Shown in pieces: positions 7,890 through 16,274 of a DNA stretch of 44,635 nt. Below the pieces are notes generated by a model that did not search any database, was not told the DNA's origin, and saw only the letters and a program-made list of their open reading frames with translations. Both the position numbers and the translations under genes were made by a program. Every line of letters begins with the position of its first letter. The stretch's first letter is position 1. The stretch spans positions 1-44,635 of the forward strand of contig CAJTWU010000010.1 in assembly GCA_910579975.1 (NCBI GenBank), given 5' to 3'. This DNA comes from an uncultured Vampirovibrio sp. (GTDB lineage: Bacteria; Cyanobacteriota; Vampirovibrionia; Gastranaerophilales; Gastranaerophilaceae).

Positions 7890-9704
7890 TTACTCCTTCC
7901 CTCCGATATATATTTCATCAAGATTATATAGTAAACCGCTCAAAGGAGTCGGGAAAATATTTTTAAACTTATTGCGTATAGCTGTAATCCTTATAGGTGA
8001 ATAAAGATAAATAATAGGTTTCTGGTCATATATAATTGTCTGATATCTGTCATAAAGAGGTTTGCGCTCTTCAAAAGTAAGTTTAAGAGCTCCTTCTTCA
8101 AATATTTCATCCAATTCTTTTTCCCATTCCAAACGGTCATTGCCGTTCCATCCTTGCGGACGCTGATTAAACAAGTGCAAAGGCCCAGAGGATTGCCAAA
8201 CATTTTTACCGTCATGCGGCTCAAGAGGAGAGCCTGTAAGCCCCATTATTGCCATATCCCAATCACGGGTATTAGTTAATTTATTCACAAGTGAATTAAA
8301 CTCTATTGGTTTAAAATTAACCTTCATCCCTAAATCTTCTAAATCTTGCTTAACCATTACTCCGATAGCTTCACGTTCAAGCGCACCAGCATTAGTATAT
8401 AAATCAAACTCTACACGATTTCCATCTGAATCATAAAGAATACCGTCCTTAATTTTAAAACCGGCTTTTTCAAGACTATTTAATGCAACATTTTTATCGG
8501 ATGGGTGTCCTTTTATATATTTATTCAAATAAATGGAATTTAAACTTTCTGCTGTAAACAACGGTTCAGCAACACCTTGTGCTACATTCTGAACCATGGC
8601 TTTTCTATCAATCGCCCAGTCAATTGCTGCACGAAAATCACGATTTGAAAACCATTTGTGTTTTATTGGTTTAACTTTGTCTTTGTTCAGATTTATAACC
8701 AGAAACATAGTTCCTGTATCAGCACCAAGGTTATACATTGTATAATCAGAAGTTGGTTCTTTAATCTTATAACGCGCTACATTGGAACCGCGAATACCAA
8801 GAACATCAATCTCTTTAGCTTCAAATTTTAAAATTTCGTTATTGGTATCACCAACTATTAAGTATACAAGTTTATCAAGATACGGCAATTTTTCCTCTTG
8901 AGTATTTATTTTGTAGTAATCAGGATTTCGAACAAAAACAACTCTCTGAGCTGCAACGTATTCTTTTAAACGAAAAGCACCATTAGTAACAATCTCTTGA
9001 GGATTAGTATTAGGACTCAAAAAGGCGTTGAATACAGATTCTCCCTTATCTGAATAAGGTTTAAAATAATGTTTAGGTACAATTTGATAAGAAAGCATTC
9101 TTAAAAAAGGTGCAAAAGGTTTTGAAGTAGTAAATTTTACCGTATAATCATCAATCTTCTCTAATACAGGTAATTTACCTCCAATCATCATCATATCGCG
9201 TGTTGCAGTATTTCCCAACCCAGCAAATACAATTTCTTCGTAGGTATAAATTACATCATCAGCCGTAATTGGTTTTCCATCGGACCACTTGATACCACGG
9301 CGAAGATTAATCATATATTCATTACCATCAATAGAAAAACTTTTTGCAAGTTGAGGAATAACGTCTCCTGTTCGAGGATCAGTTGTTACAAGCCCATCAT
9401 ACATCATACCCGCCATTGAAGACGATGTATTGTCTTTGGAGTTACATGGATTAAACGTCTTTGGTCCTTCTCCAATTGTGGAAATAACAAGTTCTCCCCC
9501 AAAAACACCGACAGGAGCTTGCGATTGAAGATAATCAACTCCATTTATTGTCACATTTTTATTAGTATCCGGATAAGCTATATTTTCCAGTTCGGAATTT
9601 ATAATATTTTTAGGATAAGTCTCAGGAATATCTCTTCTTATACAAGACTTTGCACATAGTCCCAACAATATAATTATAAAGCCCCAAATCAATATTTTTT
9701 TCAT
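7890..9704 (-). CDS. oppA: Oligopeptide-binding protein (SBP_bac_5 family), exported
   Basis: 604 residues. The N-terminus MKKILIWGFIIILLGLCAKSC is a signal sequence with cysteines at 17 and 21; it may be a lipoprotein, although neither lipobox is canonical. The mature part shows family 5 features: GPKTFNPCNSKDNTSSSMAGMMYDGL, PQLAKSFSIDGNEYMINLRRGIKWSDGKPITADDVIYTYE, and FRAAIDWAIDRKAMVQNVAQG. It captures peptides for OppB/OppC. First gene of a three-gene operon. The ATPase genes (oppD/F) are not in the window and must lie elsewhere or be shared. Confidence 0.9.
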   Translation of the reverse strand: MKKILIWGFIIILLGLCAKSCIRRDIPETYPKNIINSELENIAYPDTNKNVTINGVDYLQSQAPVGVFGGELVISTIGEGPKTFNPCNSKDNTSSSMAGMMYDGLVTTDPRTGDVIPQLAKSFSIDGNEYMINLRRGIKWSDGKPITADDVIYTYEEIVFAGLGNTATRDMMMIGGKLPVLEKIDDYTVKFTTSKPFAPFLRMLSYQIVPKHYFKPYSDKGESVFNAFLSPNTNPQEIVTNGAFRLKEYVAAQRVVFVRNPDYYKINTQEEKLPYLDKLVYLIVGDTNNEILKFEAKEIDVLGIRGSNVARYKIKEPTSDYTMYNLGADTGTMFLVINLNKDKVKPIKHKWFSNRDFRAAIDWAIDRKAMVQNVAQGVAEPLFTAESLNSIYLNKYIKGHPSDKNVALNSLEKAGFKIKDGILYDSDGNRVEFDLYTNAGALEREAIGVMVKQDLEDLGMKVNFKPIEFNSLVNKLTNTRDWDMAIMGLTGSPLEPHDGKNVWQSSGPLHLFNQRPQGWNGNDRLEWEKELDEIFEEGALKLTFEERKPLYDRYQTIIYDQKPIIYLYSPIRITAIRNKFKNIFPTPLSGLLYNLDEIYIGGKE

Positions 9705-9719
9705 AAAACAAGCATATCA
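9705..9719 (-). promoter_or_regulatory. Extended -10 promoter abutting oppA (predicted leaderless)
   Basis: On the minus strand TGATATGCT (9719-9711) is an extended -10, 6 nt (TGTTTT) before the oppA ATG at 9704. A -35-like TTAACC lies 17 nt upstream of the hexamer (9739-9734). No Shine-Dalgarno sequence is present. Confidence 0.5.
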
Positions 9720-9752
9720 CAATTTTATAAAAGGGTTAAGTAGACATTTGGT

Positions 9753-10991
9753 TTAATATTTATTATTGAGCTTAGCAGCCTTATACATTTCAAACATTGA
9801 AAGAGATAAGAACACACCAAACATTAAAAGATAAGAATTATTACCATAAACCAGAACATCCCCGACTCTTGTCGGTTCAAATACATTCAATAAAAATCCT
9901 GTAGCAGTACCCAGGAAACCTACCATCATAAAGAAACAGAAATTCATAATACTAACAGCTGTTGTCGAAACCATTTTACGATTAGTCAAATGTAACACAG
10001 GCACTAATAATGATGTCAAACTTGCATTTCCAGCCAAAATACAAAAAATTACAGCAATAAATATTGTTCTGATATCAAGCCAAATTAATATACAAACGGT
10101 TAATAAACATAAAAATGTTACAACAGAAGCACTTTTTAAAAACATAACTCTATGATTATGACAAAGTTTACAAACACTTGCATTAATAATATTTGCAGCA
10201 GCTGCTACAATTGCCATTATAGAAAGTATCGTTGCTGCACGTGTTGAAGATAAAACACAAAAATCTTCCAAGAATTTTTTACCTATAATGGTCTGAATTA
10301 CATAAGATATCCCAAAATTACAGCAAGCAAAGCTAAACAGATTTCTATTATGACGTTTATGAAGAACCAGCCTGAAAGGCAGCATTCTAATTTTCACACT
10401 TTGATTAACTTTTGGCAAAGGAACATGAGGAAGAACAATAGCAAAAATAATTATAGCCAAAACTACAACTCCAGCGACGGCAAGCAATATTTCCCGCCAA
10501 TCTGCAACTTTCATCATTATTACAAACGGAGCATTTGCGGCAATTCCTCCCATATACCCTATACAAAGCATTACAGAAATTGCAAGACCAAAGTTTTTAT
10601 CTGAAAAAATATTCTTTAATTCTTTAATTAGACTTAAATAAAACGTACTGCTTCCAAAACCAATTAGCGCTCTTGAAAAATACATTAATGGTAAATTTGA
10701 AGTCAAAGGAAACAATATACACCCCAGAGCAAGAATTATTGCACCAGCTAAAATCACCCTTAAACCGCCGTATCTATCAACCAGAACACCTATAATCAGC
10801 TGGTTAAAAGCATATATATACATGAAAATTGCGCCAAAAGCAGTAATGTAAGGGGCTGTTACTGAAAGCTCCTGTTCCAAAATATCAAATACCGCTCCAG
10901 GAATTGCTATTCTTTGAAAATTTGCAATGAAATAGAACAAGGATGCAAGCAATATTAAAGTAAAATGTAAAATAAAAGTTTTCTTCTTCAT
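9753..10991 (-). CDS. MFS transporter, substrate unknown
   Basis: 412 residues with about twelve hydrophobic segments. The motif A-like loop between helices 2 and 3 (GVLVDRYGGLRV) is clear, and the halves are separated by a basic loop (LVLHKRHNRN). The N-terminal half resembles nitrate/sugar-phosphate-type facilitators, but nothing fixes the substrate. The start ATG 10991 has no well-spaced ribosome binding site: AGGAG lies 16 nt upstream, which is too far. A TTGACA-N17-TAATTT promoter ends 10 nt before the ATG, so a very short leader is likely. Monocistronic, with a terminator of the upstream gene just before its promoter. Confidence 0.85.
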   Translation of the reverse strand: MKKKTFILHFTLILLASLFYFIANFQRIAIPGAVFDILEQELSVTAPYITAFGAIFMYIYAFNQLIIGVLVDRYGGLRVILAGAIILALGCILFPLTSNLPLMYFSRALIGFGSSTFYLSLIKELKNIFSDKNFGLAISVMLCIGYMGGIAANAPFVIMMKVADWREILLAVAGVVVLAIIIFAIVLPHVPLPKVNQSVKIRMLPFRLVLHKRHNRNLFSFACCNFGISYVIQTIIGKKFLEDFCVLSSTRAATILSIMAIVAAAANIINASVCKLCHNHRVMFLKSASVVTFLCLLTVCILIWLDIRTIFIAVIFCILAGNASLTSLLVPVLHLTNRKMVSTTAVSIMNFCFFMMVGFLGTATGFLLNVFEPTRVGDVLVYGNNSYLLMFGVFLSLSMFEMYKAAKLNNKY

Positions 10992-11030
10992 GACATGTAG
11001 TAAATTACTCCTAATTTTATGTCATGTCAA
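10989..11030 (-). promoter_or_regulatory. Promoter with flanking inverted repeat for the MFS gene
   Basis: On the minus strand TTGACA (11030-11025), 17 nt, then TAATTT (11007-11002), ending 10 nt before the ATG. The 8-bp arms ATGTCATG (11019-11026) and CATGACAT (10989-10996) are exact reverse complements, sitting just inside the -35 and over the start codon. This is a plausible repressor-operator pair. Confidence 0.45.
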
Positions 11031-11059
11031 CAAAAAAAAGGAATTCTTGCAAGAATTCC
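11031..11059 (-). terminator. Rho-independent terminator for the RHH gene
   Basis: The perfect palindrome GGAATTCTTGCAAGAATTCC (11040-11059), read on the minus strand, is followed by eight Ts. It ends the transcript of the ribbon-helix-helix gene about 110 nt after its stop codon. It lies directly before the -35 box of the MFS promoter. Confidence 0.8.
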
Positions 11060-11168
11060 TACGGTTGTTTTTTTAATTTTAAACTGTTTTTCTCGTGTTT
11101 TTCTCTTTATACCCAACGCATTTAATACCCTCGGTTGGTTCTCCTCGTGTATACCTTATTTCCTCCCG

Positions 11169-11357
11169 CTAATCCAATAGCGCCTCTAGAATTCTAGCGT
11201 TCTTATCAGCCAATCCTGATTTTCGAACTTGACTTCTTGTAATATAGCTTCTCAAAGCTTCACGAATTAATTCAGAACGTGATCTGCTTTCTAAATCAGC
11301 TACTTCATCAATCTTGCCTAAAAAACTTTCAGGCATTGAAATCAATACTCTTGCCAT
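11169..11357 (-). CDS. CopG/Arc-type ribbon-helix-helix transcriptional regulator
   Basis: 62 residues. MARVLISMPESFLGKIDEVADLESRSRSELIREALRSYI is a textbook ribbon-helix-helix: one beta strand for DNA contact (RVLISMP), helix A, the turn with SRSRSELIREALR, and helix B. The short basic tail has no effector domain. The ATG has AAGGAG 6 nt upstream. No toxin gene is adjacent; the downstream neighbour is separated by a terminator, so a stand-alone regulator is more likely than an antitoxin. Its target is unknown. Confidence 0.85.
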   Translation of the reverse strand: MARVLISMPESFLGKIDEVADLESRSRSELIREALRSYITRSQVRKSGLADKNARILEALLD

Positions 11358-11462
11358 ATTGTACTCCTTTATACTCTATATATTCTCATGTCGTCTTGTA
11401 TATATATAAAGTATTCACAAATAAAATAATTGACTTTTTTTATCCAAATTGTTAAGAAATTG

Positions 11463-12692
11463 TTACAATCGAATAATTGGTCTGCAAATGTCTTTTCTGA
11501 AACTAATACCTTGGAAATCAATATTTGCAGCTTCTTCATAAACTTTTTGAGCAGCTTTGGCATTAGTATTTGCAACAGAAGTTAAAACCATCACAGAACC
11601 TGTTTGAGCTTCATATTCCAAATAACGATTTTTTATAACAGTCGGAGCAAAAGAAACTATAGTATCTTCATCCAACATATCAAGTCCATTTATAATATTT
11701 TCGTCATTTTCTTTATTTTTACAGGTTAAAACAATAGATACAGCAGAAATATCTTTTTGATTAATAAATTCAAATTCATCACTAAAAGAACCAATAATAC
11801 ATGCTTCAAAAAGCGGATATAAATCTGCATCAATACATTCTAAAACAGCAGCACAATCAGCATCTTGCATAAAAGCATTATAGCCTAATATTTGCAGAAC
11901 CCCATTTTCGGTAATAATACCATGAACGCCAAAAATACCTGTATAAGGATTACCTTCAATTTCAAGATAATCAAGAGTTGGATAAATAACATTGTCCATT
12001 AAGAAATACTCGTGCTCAATAGAAAGTTTAAAATTAGGAGAACAAGCTCCCATACCGCTTGTTAATTGTCCTCCGTCACCTTCCAGAGAGTGTTTATATA
12101 ATATTGAAGAACCTATTGGAAGTGCTTTATAACCATCCGTCACTGCATAAAATGCAAAAGGAGTTCCCCAAACATAATCCTCTATCAAAACTTTTTGTAT
12201 TTGTTGTGAAAAAATTGAATCGACAATTGTTTTTGCTTCTTTTTGAGAAGTCAAAACAACAGCACTGGACGGCTCATTAGTTTTTATTACAAAAGGATTT
12301 TTCAGGTTTTTAATATAATCCATAACCATATTTGGTTTTTCAAAAATTCCAAATTTAGGAGTTGGTATTCTTAGTTTATATAAAACTTTCTTCATCAAAG
12401 ACTTATCAAAAATAATCTTTGAAGCATTTTGTGAAGGAGCAAAGATTTTTTGATTATTGTTATTAAATAACTCAACTATACCAGCATTAAAAATAACAGG
12501 AATTGTTAAATCAATACCATTTTCCATAACAAATTCCAGGATTTCAGAATTTTCACGCAAATCAACTAATGTTGCAAATTCTGCAATTGTAGGACTGCCC
12601 GGTGCAACAAAAACCTGATTATTCTTTGATAAAAACTTTGCCAGAGAGTAAGCTCGTGCTGTATTTCCAATAATTAATATTTTTTTGCTCAT
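11463..12692 (-). CDS. Divergent PurD-like ATP-grasp protein with degenerate catalytic motifs
   Basis: 409 residues, colinear with phosphoribosylamine-glycine ligase (PurD, about 425): an N-terminal Rossmann-like part (KKILIIGNTARAYSLAKFL...VFVAPGSP), a linker (IFAPSQNASKIIFDKSLMKKVLYKLRIPTP), an ATP-grasp part (FVIKTN..., VLIEDYVWG) and a GGQLTSGMGACSP segment. Several PurD hallmarks are altered: GGREHA is NTARAYS; VGPEAPL is IPVIFNA; the QDHK segment reads LYKH; and the metal-binding EFNxRFGDPE reads GYNAFMQDAD, losing the glutamate and arginine. It may be a true but divergent GAR synthetase or a paralogue with another ligase role; the lost residues favour the second. No ribosome binding site; the -10 box is 7 nt upstream. 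Confidence 0.65.
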   Translation of the reverse strand: MSKKILIIGNTARAYSLAKFLSKNNQVFVAPGSPTIAEFATLVDLRENSEILEFVMENGIDLTIPVIFNAGIVELFNNNNQKIFAPSQNASKIIFDKSLMKKVLYKLRIPTPKFGIFEKPNMVMDYIKNLKNPFVIKTNEPSSAVVLTSQKEAKTIVDSIFSQQIQKVLIEDYVWGTPFAFYAVTDGYKALPIGSSILYKHSLEGDGGQLTSGMGACSPNFKLSIEHEYFLMDNVIYPTLDYLEIEGNPYTGIFGVHGIITENGVLQILGYNAFMQDADCAAVLECIDADLYPLFEACIIGSFSDEFEFINQKDISAVSIVLTCKNKENDENIINGLDMLDEDTIVSFAPTVIKNRYLEYEAQTGSVMVLTSVANTNAKAAQKVYEEAANIDFQGISFRKDICRPIIRL

Positions 12693-12708
12693 AGGTTTTA
12701 GTATATCA
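12693..12708 (-). promoter_or_regulatory. Extended -10 promoter of the PurD-like gene
   Basis: TGATATACT on the minus strand (12708-12700) is an extended -10, 7 nt (AAAACCT) before the ATG at 12692. No Shine-Dalgarno sequence is visible, so a leaderless transcript is predicted. The divergent valS promoter lies next to it. Confidence 0.55.
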
Positions 12709-12720
12709 CAAATTATTTAT

Positions 12721-12729
12721 GTTAGAATT
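12721..12729 (+). promoter_or_regulatory. Extended -10 of the valS promoter
   Basis: TGTTAGAAT, reading from just before 12721, is an extended -10 element about 30 nt upstream of the valS ATG. Unlike its divergent neighbour, this transcript has a normal leader containing AGGAGAGG. No T-box-like leader fits in the space. Confidence 0.45.
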
Positions 12730-12760
12730 TTATTATTAAGTCAATTAGGAGAGGTAATTT

Positions 12761-15409
12761 ATGGAAACTAAAATTAAGATTGAAGATTTGCCTACGGTTT
12801 ACGACCCTAAGGCAACAGAAGATAAAATGTATAAGTTCTGGGAAGACGGTAATTATTTTAGAGCAGATGCTAAATCAAATAAGCCGCCTCATACGATTGT
12901 TATACCGCCTCCAAACGTAACCGGTGTATTGCACATGGGACACGCATTAGACGAAACATTACAAGATATTCTTACACGTTATCACAGAATGAGCGGTTAT
13001 GAAGCTTTATGGATACCAGGTACCGATCATGCCGGCTTGGCTACTCAAAATGTTGTTGAAAAACAATTAGCAAAAGAAGGATTAACCCGCCACGATTTGG
13101 GTAGAGAAAAGTTTGTTGAAAAAACATGGGAATGGACAAATGAACACAAAAGTCACATCTTAGACCAATGTAAACGTCTTGGTGCTTCTTTTGACCGTTC
13201 CAGAGAAAGGTTCACTTTTGATGAAGGCTGCTCAGAAGCTGTTAAAGAAGTTTTCGTAAAACTATATAATAAAGGACTTATTTATAAAGGTGCATATATT
13301 GTAAACTGGTGTCCTCGTTGTCAATCAGCGATTTCTGATGTTGAAACTGAATACGAAACAGAAAACGGACACTTATGGGAAATTTCTTACCCTCTTGTTG
13401 GAGAAGCCGGCGCTATTATCGTTGCAACTACAAGACCTGAAACAATTTTCGGTGATGTTGCAATTGCGGTTCACCCATCTGATAAAAAATACTCTGAGCT
13501 TATAGGTAAAACCGTTATGATACCTCTAAGCGGACGTCAAATTCCTATTATTGCGGATGAATATGTTGATAAATCATTTGGTACAGGTGCTGTTAAGATT
13601 ACTCCGGCACACGATCCTAACGACTTTGAAGTTGGAAAACGCCATAATCTTGCTCCTATCTGGGTAATTGACGGTGAAGGAAAAATGAAAGCTTGTGCTG
13701 AAGTACCGCCTGAATATCAAGGCCTTGATAGATATGATGCCCGTAAGAAAATTGTTGATATGCTAAGCTATAACAACTTCTTGCTTCGTATAAAAGACCA
13801 CGAACACAATGTTGGTAAGTGCCAAAGATGTAATACTACAATTGAACCGCTTCTTTCTGAACAGTGGTTTGTAAAAATGGAACCGCTTGCTAAAGAAGCT
13901 ATTGCAGCTGTTAAAGACGGCAGAATAAAGTTCATCCCTGAACGCTGGGAAAAGAACTATTTAGGATGGATGGAAAATATCCGTGACTGGTGTATTTCCC
14001 GTCAAATCTGGTGGGGACACCAAATACCTGCATATTATCATAAAGTAACAGGAGAAATGGTTGTAGCAAAAGAAAATCCTGATCCTGAAAATTACATACA
14101 GGATAGTGATTGTCTTGATACCTGGTTCTCATCAGGATTATGGCCGTTCTCTACAATGGGCTTCCCTAATTCTGAAACAGAAGACTTTAAGAAATTTTAT
14201 CCTACTACTACTCTTGTAACAGGGTTCGATATTATTTTCTTCTGGGTTGCAAGAATGATTACTATGGGATTGGAATTTACAGGAAAAGCTCCGTTCTCAA
14301 CTGTTTATATTCACGGTTTAATCAGAGATGAAAAAGGTCAAAAGATGTCAAAATCTAAAGGCAACACTATTGACCCTGTTGAAATTATCGAAAAATACGG
14401 TTGTGATGCTTTACGTTTCACCATGACTTCTTTATGTACTTACGGCGGTCAAGATATTAAGATTTCTGATGAGCGTTTTGAGTATGGAAGAAACTTTGCA
14501 AATAAATTGTGGAATGCTTCAAGATTTGTGCTTATGAACCTTGAAGGGGTTGATGATGAGCCGATTGATAAATCTAAACTAACTCTTGTTGATAAATGGA
14601 TTTTGAACCAGTTGAATGAAACAGCTAAAACTGTTAACCAAAACATGAAAGAATTCAGAATTGGTGAAATTGCACACACATTGTACGATTTCTTCAGAAG
14701 TGAATATTGTGATTGGTATGTTGAGATTGCTAAAATTCAACTTCAAGACCCTGAGCTTAAGGCAAACACACAAAGAGTATTGAGATATGTTCTTGATATG
14801 TCATTAAGAATGCTTCATCCTATAATGCCGCATATAACAGAAGAAGTATGGCAGTTAATGCAAGGTAAAAAAGAAACAAGCGCATTGATTATTGCTAAGT
14901 TCCCTGTTTATGAGGAAGATCTTCGCTACGAAAAAGAAGCAGAAGAAATGAAGATTGTATTTGAAACAATTACATCTTTGCGTAACGTAAGACAAAGCTT
15001 TAATATTTCAACTTCTGCTACAGTAGATGTTGAGATTAGAGCTGGGGTAAATGAAAGGGCAATTTTTGAAGAAATTGAGTCTTATATTCATAGATTGGCT
15101 AAAGTAAACAATATTACTTACGCTGAAATGAATGCTCCGGTTCCTCCAAAATCAGCTACAGCAGTTGTATCTGCTTCAAAATTAATTGTACCTCTTGCAG
15201 ACTTAATTGATTTAGAAGCTGAAATCAAGAGACAAGAAAAGAAATTAGAAAAATTAACTAATGAAAAGAATTCTTTGCAGGGTAGAATGAAGAATGAGAA
15301 GTTTGTAGCAAATGCTCCAAAAGAACTCGTTGAACAGACAAATGCGAGAATTGAAGAGATTACGGCGCAAGAGAATGTTATCAAGGATTTGATTGAGTCG
15401 TTAAAATAA
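12761..15409 (+). CDS. valS: Valyl-tRNA synthetase
   Basis: 882 residues, normal length. Class I signature HIGH variant HMGH in PPNVTGVLHMGHALDETLQD near residue 50; the editing (CP1) domain with ATTRPETIFGDVAIAVHP and GTGAVKITPAHDPNDFEVG; DWCISRQIWWGHQIPAYY; KMSKS in GQKMSKSKGNTIDP near residue 530; and the C-terminal coiled-coil arm (LIDLEAEIKRQEKKLEKL...) that binds tRNA. It charges tRNA-Val and edits threonine. Ribosome binding site AGGAGAGG lies 6 nt before the ATG. Monocistronic, ended by a strong terminator. Confidence 0.98.
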   Translation: METKIKIEDLPTVYDPKATEDKMYKFWEDGNYFRADAKSNKPPHTIVIPPPNVTGVLHMGHALDETLQDILTRYHRMSGYEALWIPGTDHAGLATQNVVEKQLAKEGLTRHDLGREKFVEKTWEWTNEHKSHILDQCKRLGASFDRSRERFTFDEGCSEAVKEVFVKLYNKGLIYKGAYIVNWCPRCQSAISDVETEYETENGHLWEISYPLVGEAGAIIVATTRPETIFGDVAIAVHPSDKKYSELIGKTVMIPLSGRQIPIIADEYVDKSFGTGAVKITPAHDPNDFEVGKRHNLAPIWVIDGEGKMKACAEVPPEYQGLDRYDARKKIVDMLSYNNFLLRIKDHEHNVGKCQRCNTTIEPLLSEQWFVKMEPLAKEAIAAVKDGRIKFIPERWEKNYLGWMENIRDWCISRQIWWGHQIPAYYHKVTGEMVVAKENPDPENYIQDSDCLDTWFSSGLWPFSTMGFPNSETEDFKKFYPTTTLVTGFDIIFFWVARMITMGLEFTGKAPFSTVYIHGLIRDEKGQKMSKSKGNTIDPVEIIEKYGCDALRFTMTSLCTYGGQDIKISDERFEYGRNFANKLWNASRFVLMNLEGVDDEPIDKSKLTLVDKWILNQLNETAKTVNQNMKEFRIGEIAHTLYDFFRSEYCDWYVEIAKIQLQDPELKANTQRVLRYVLDMSLRMLHPIMPHITEEVWQLMQGKKETSALIIAKFPVYEEDLRYEKEAEEMKIVFETITSLRNVRQSFNISTSATVDVEIRAGVNERAIFEEIESYIHRLAKVNNITYAEMNAPVPPKSATAVVSASKLIVPLADLIDLEAEIKRQEKKLEKLTNEKNSLQGRMKNEKFVANAPKELVEQTNARIEEITAQENVIKDLIESLK

Positions 15410-15414
15410 AAATT

Positions 15415-15442
15415 AGGGCGGGGTAAACACCTCGCCCTTTTT
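15415..15442 (+). terminator. Rho-independent terminator of valS
   Basis: AGGGCGGGGT (15415-15424) pairs with ACCTCGCCCT (15429-15438), with one G-T wobble and loop AAAC, followed by Ts. It begins 5 nt after the valS stop codon. Confidence 0.88.
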
Positions 15443-15449
15443 ATTCAAC

Positions 15450-15668
15450 CTATATTCTTGGCATTAGCAATTTATATGCCTCAATTTCAAATGCCTCTGC
15501 TATTTTTATTAATCTTTTTACACTAGGAATTTTCTTTCCTCTCTCAATTTCTGACAAATAATCGGTTGAAATATCAGTTATTTCACTCAATTTTTCTTGG
15601 GTAAAATTATTCAAATGTCGATAATATACAATATTTTTTGAAATATATTTTTCCGTGCTATTTGCCAT
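15450..15668 (-). CDS. Single-domain XRE-family regulator (copy 1)
   Basis: 72 residues, almost all a helix-turn-helix of the Cro/C1 type: NIVYYRHLNNFTQEKLSEITDISTDYLSEIERGKKIPSVKRLIKIAEAFEI. It lacks an effector domain. It is clearly a paralogue of the regulator at 16015-16242 (shared FTQEKLSEI..IS.DYLSEIERGKK.PS.KRLI.IA). The start codon follows a -10-like TAAAAT by exactly 6 nt, with no ribosome binding site. Its first codons contain one copy of the 13-bp box that also overlaps the -35 regions of this locus, so autoregulation is likely. Confidence 0.85.
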   Translation of the reverse strand: MANSTEKYISKNIVYYRHLNNFTQEKLSEITDISTDYLSEIERGKKIPSVKRLIKIAEAFEIEAYKLLMPRI

Positions 15669-15690
15669 AAAAATATTTTAGTGTTATAGT
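15654..15690 (+). promoter_or_regulatory. Box-associated promoter for the 94-residue gene
   Basis: CGTGCTATTTGCC (15654-15666) ends in a -35 hexamer TTGCCA (15662-15667), followed by 17 nt and TATAGT (15685-15690). The same 13-mer sits on the minus strand at 15706-15718 and 16280-16292, each time with TTGCC as the -35. The box here also lies in the first codons of the regulator on the opposite strand. Confidence 0.6.
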
Positions 15691-15700
15691 AAAGAAAATA

Positions 15701-15719
15701 TAACAGGCAAATAGCACGA
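15701..15719 (-). promoter_or_regulatory. Box/-35 element of regulator copy 1 (19-bp direct repeat, unit 1)
   Basis: TAACAGGCAAATAGCACGA, identical to 16275-16293. On the minus strand it gives CGTGCTATTTGCC and a -35 TTGCCT (15710-15705), then 16 nt and TATAAC. It starts 33 nt upstream of the regulator start codon, the same distance as in the second copy. With the box at 15654-15666 it forms a 13-bp inverted repeat with a 39-bp spacer. Confidence 0.6.
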
Positions 15720-15733
15720 CAAAAGGGTAAATT

Positions 15734-16018
15734 ATGAATAATGAAAACAAAACTAAGGAAAAACTTGCAAACATTTTAGAAGGAGCAAAAGATGTACATA
15801 GAACATTTGAAGTCATATATTCTTATTGCGAGCATTATGCTCATGAAGAAAAAATTTATAATGCTCTACATATGATGAAATATATTCTAGAGAAATCTGA
15901 AAGTGTAGCAAAGGAAATACAATACCTATATGATAGTTGTATGCCAGAAAAAAAAGATCAATTCATAGAACAACTTAAACAAAGTGGTAATTTTACAGAT
16001 TGTAATAATAAATATTAA
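15734..16018 (+). CDS. Small unknown helical protein between two XRE regulators
   Basis: 94 residues, charged, probably all helical (EKLANILEGAKDVHRTFEVIYSYCEHYAHEEKIYNALHMMKYILEKSESVAKEIQYLYDSC). Three cysteines; no signal peptide or membrane segment. It starts with AAAGGG about 8 nt before the ATG and has its own promoter overlapping the regulator box, so it is probably controlled by the flanking regulators. Its stop overlaps the 3' end of the second regulator by 4 nt on the opposite strand. Not recognised as any known family. Confidence 0.65.
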   Translation: MNNENKTKEKLANILEGAKDVHRTFEVIYSYCEHYAHEEKIYNALHMMKYILEKSESVAKEIQYLYDSCMPEKKDQFIEQLKQSGNFTDCNNKY

Positions 16019-16242
16019 TTCAAATTATTATCTGCATAACATAACTTATATAATTCAATATTTAAAGCATTTGCAATAATAATTAAACGCTTTAAACTAG
16101 GAGATTTTTTTCCCCGTTCAATTTCTGATAAATAATCTTTTGATATACCTGAAATTTCACTTAATTTTTCTTGAGTGAAATTTTTTTCTTTTCTATAGTA
16201 TTTTATATTATTTCTAATTATCTCAAGTTCATTTCCAGACAT
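16015..16242 (-). CDS. Single-domain XRE-family regulator (copy 2)
   Basis: 75 residues. Cro/C1-type HTH: NNIKYYRKEKNFTQEKLSEISGISKDYLSEIERGKKSPSLKRLIIIANALNIELYKL. A paralogue of the 72-residue protein at 15450-15668, with near-identical recognition-helix residues (SGISKDYLSEIE versus TDISTDYLSEIE), so both may bind the same box. A -10 TAGAAT lies 6 nt before the ATG (-35 TTACAA, 17-nt spacer). A second overlapping promoter, TTGCCT-N17-TAGAAT, uses the shared box. Confidence 0.85.
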   Translation of the reverse strand: MSGNELEIIRNNIKYYRKEKNFTQEKLSEISGISKDYLSEIERGKKSPSLKRLIIIANALNIELYKLCYADNNLN

Positions 16243-16274
16243 AAGATAATTCTAAATTCTATACATTTACATTG

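Noticed and set aside
11169..11357. Ribbon-helix-helix protein as an antitoxin
   Set aside because: No small toxin-like gene is adjacent in the same transcript; a terminator follows and the PurD-like gene upstream is not a toxin.
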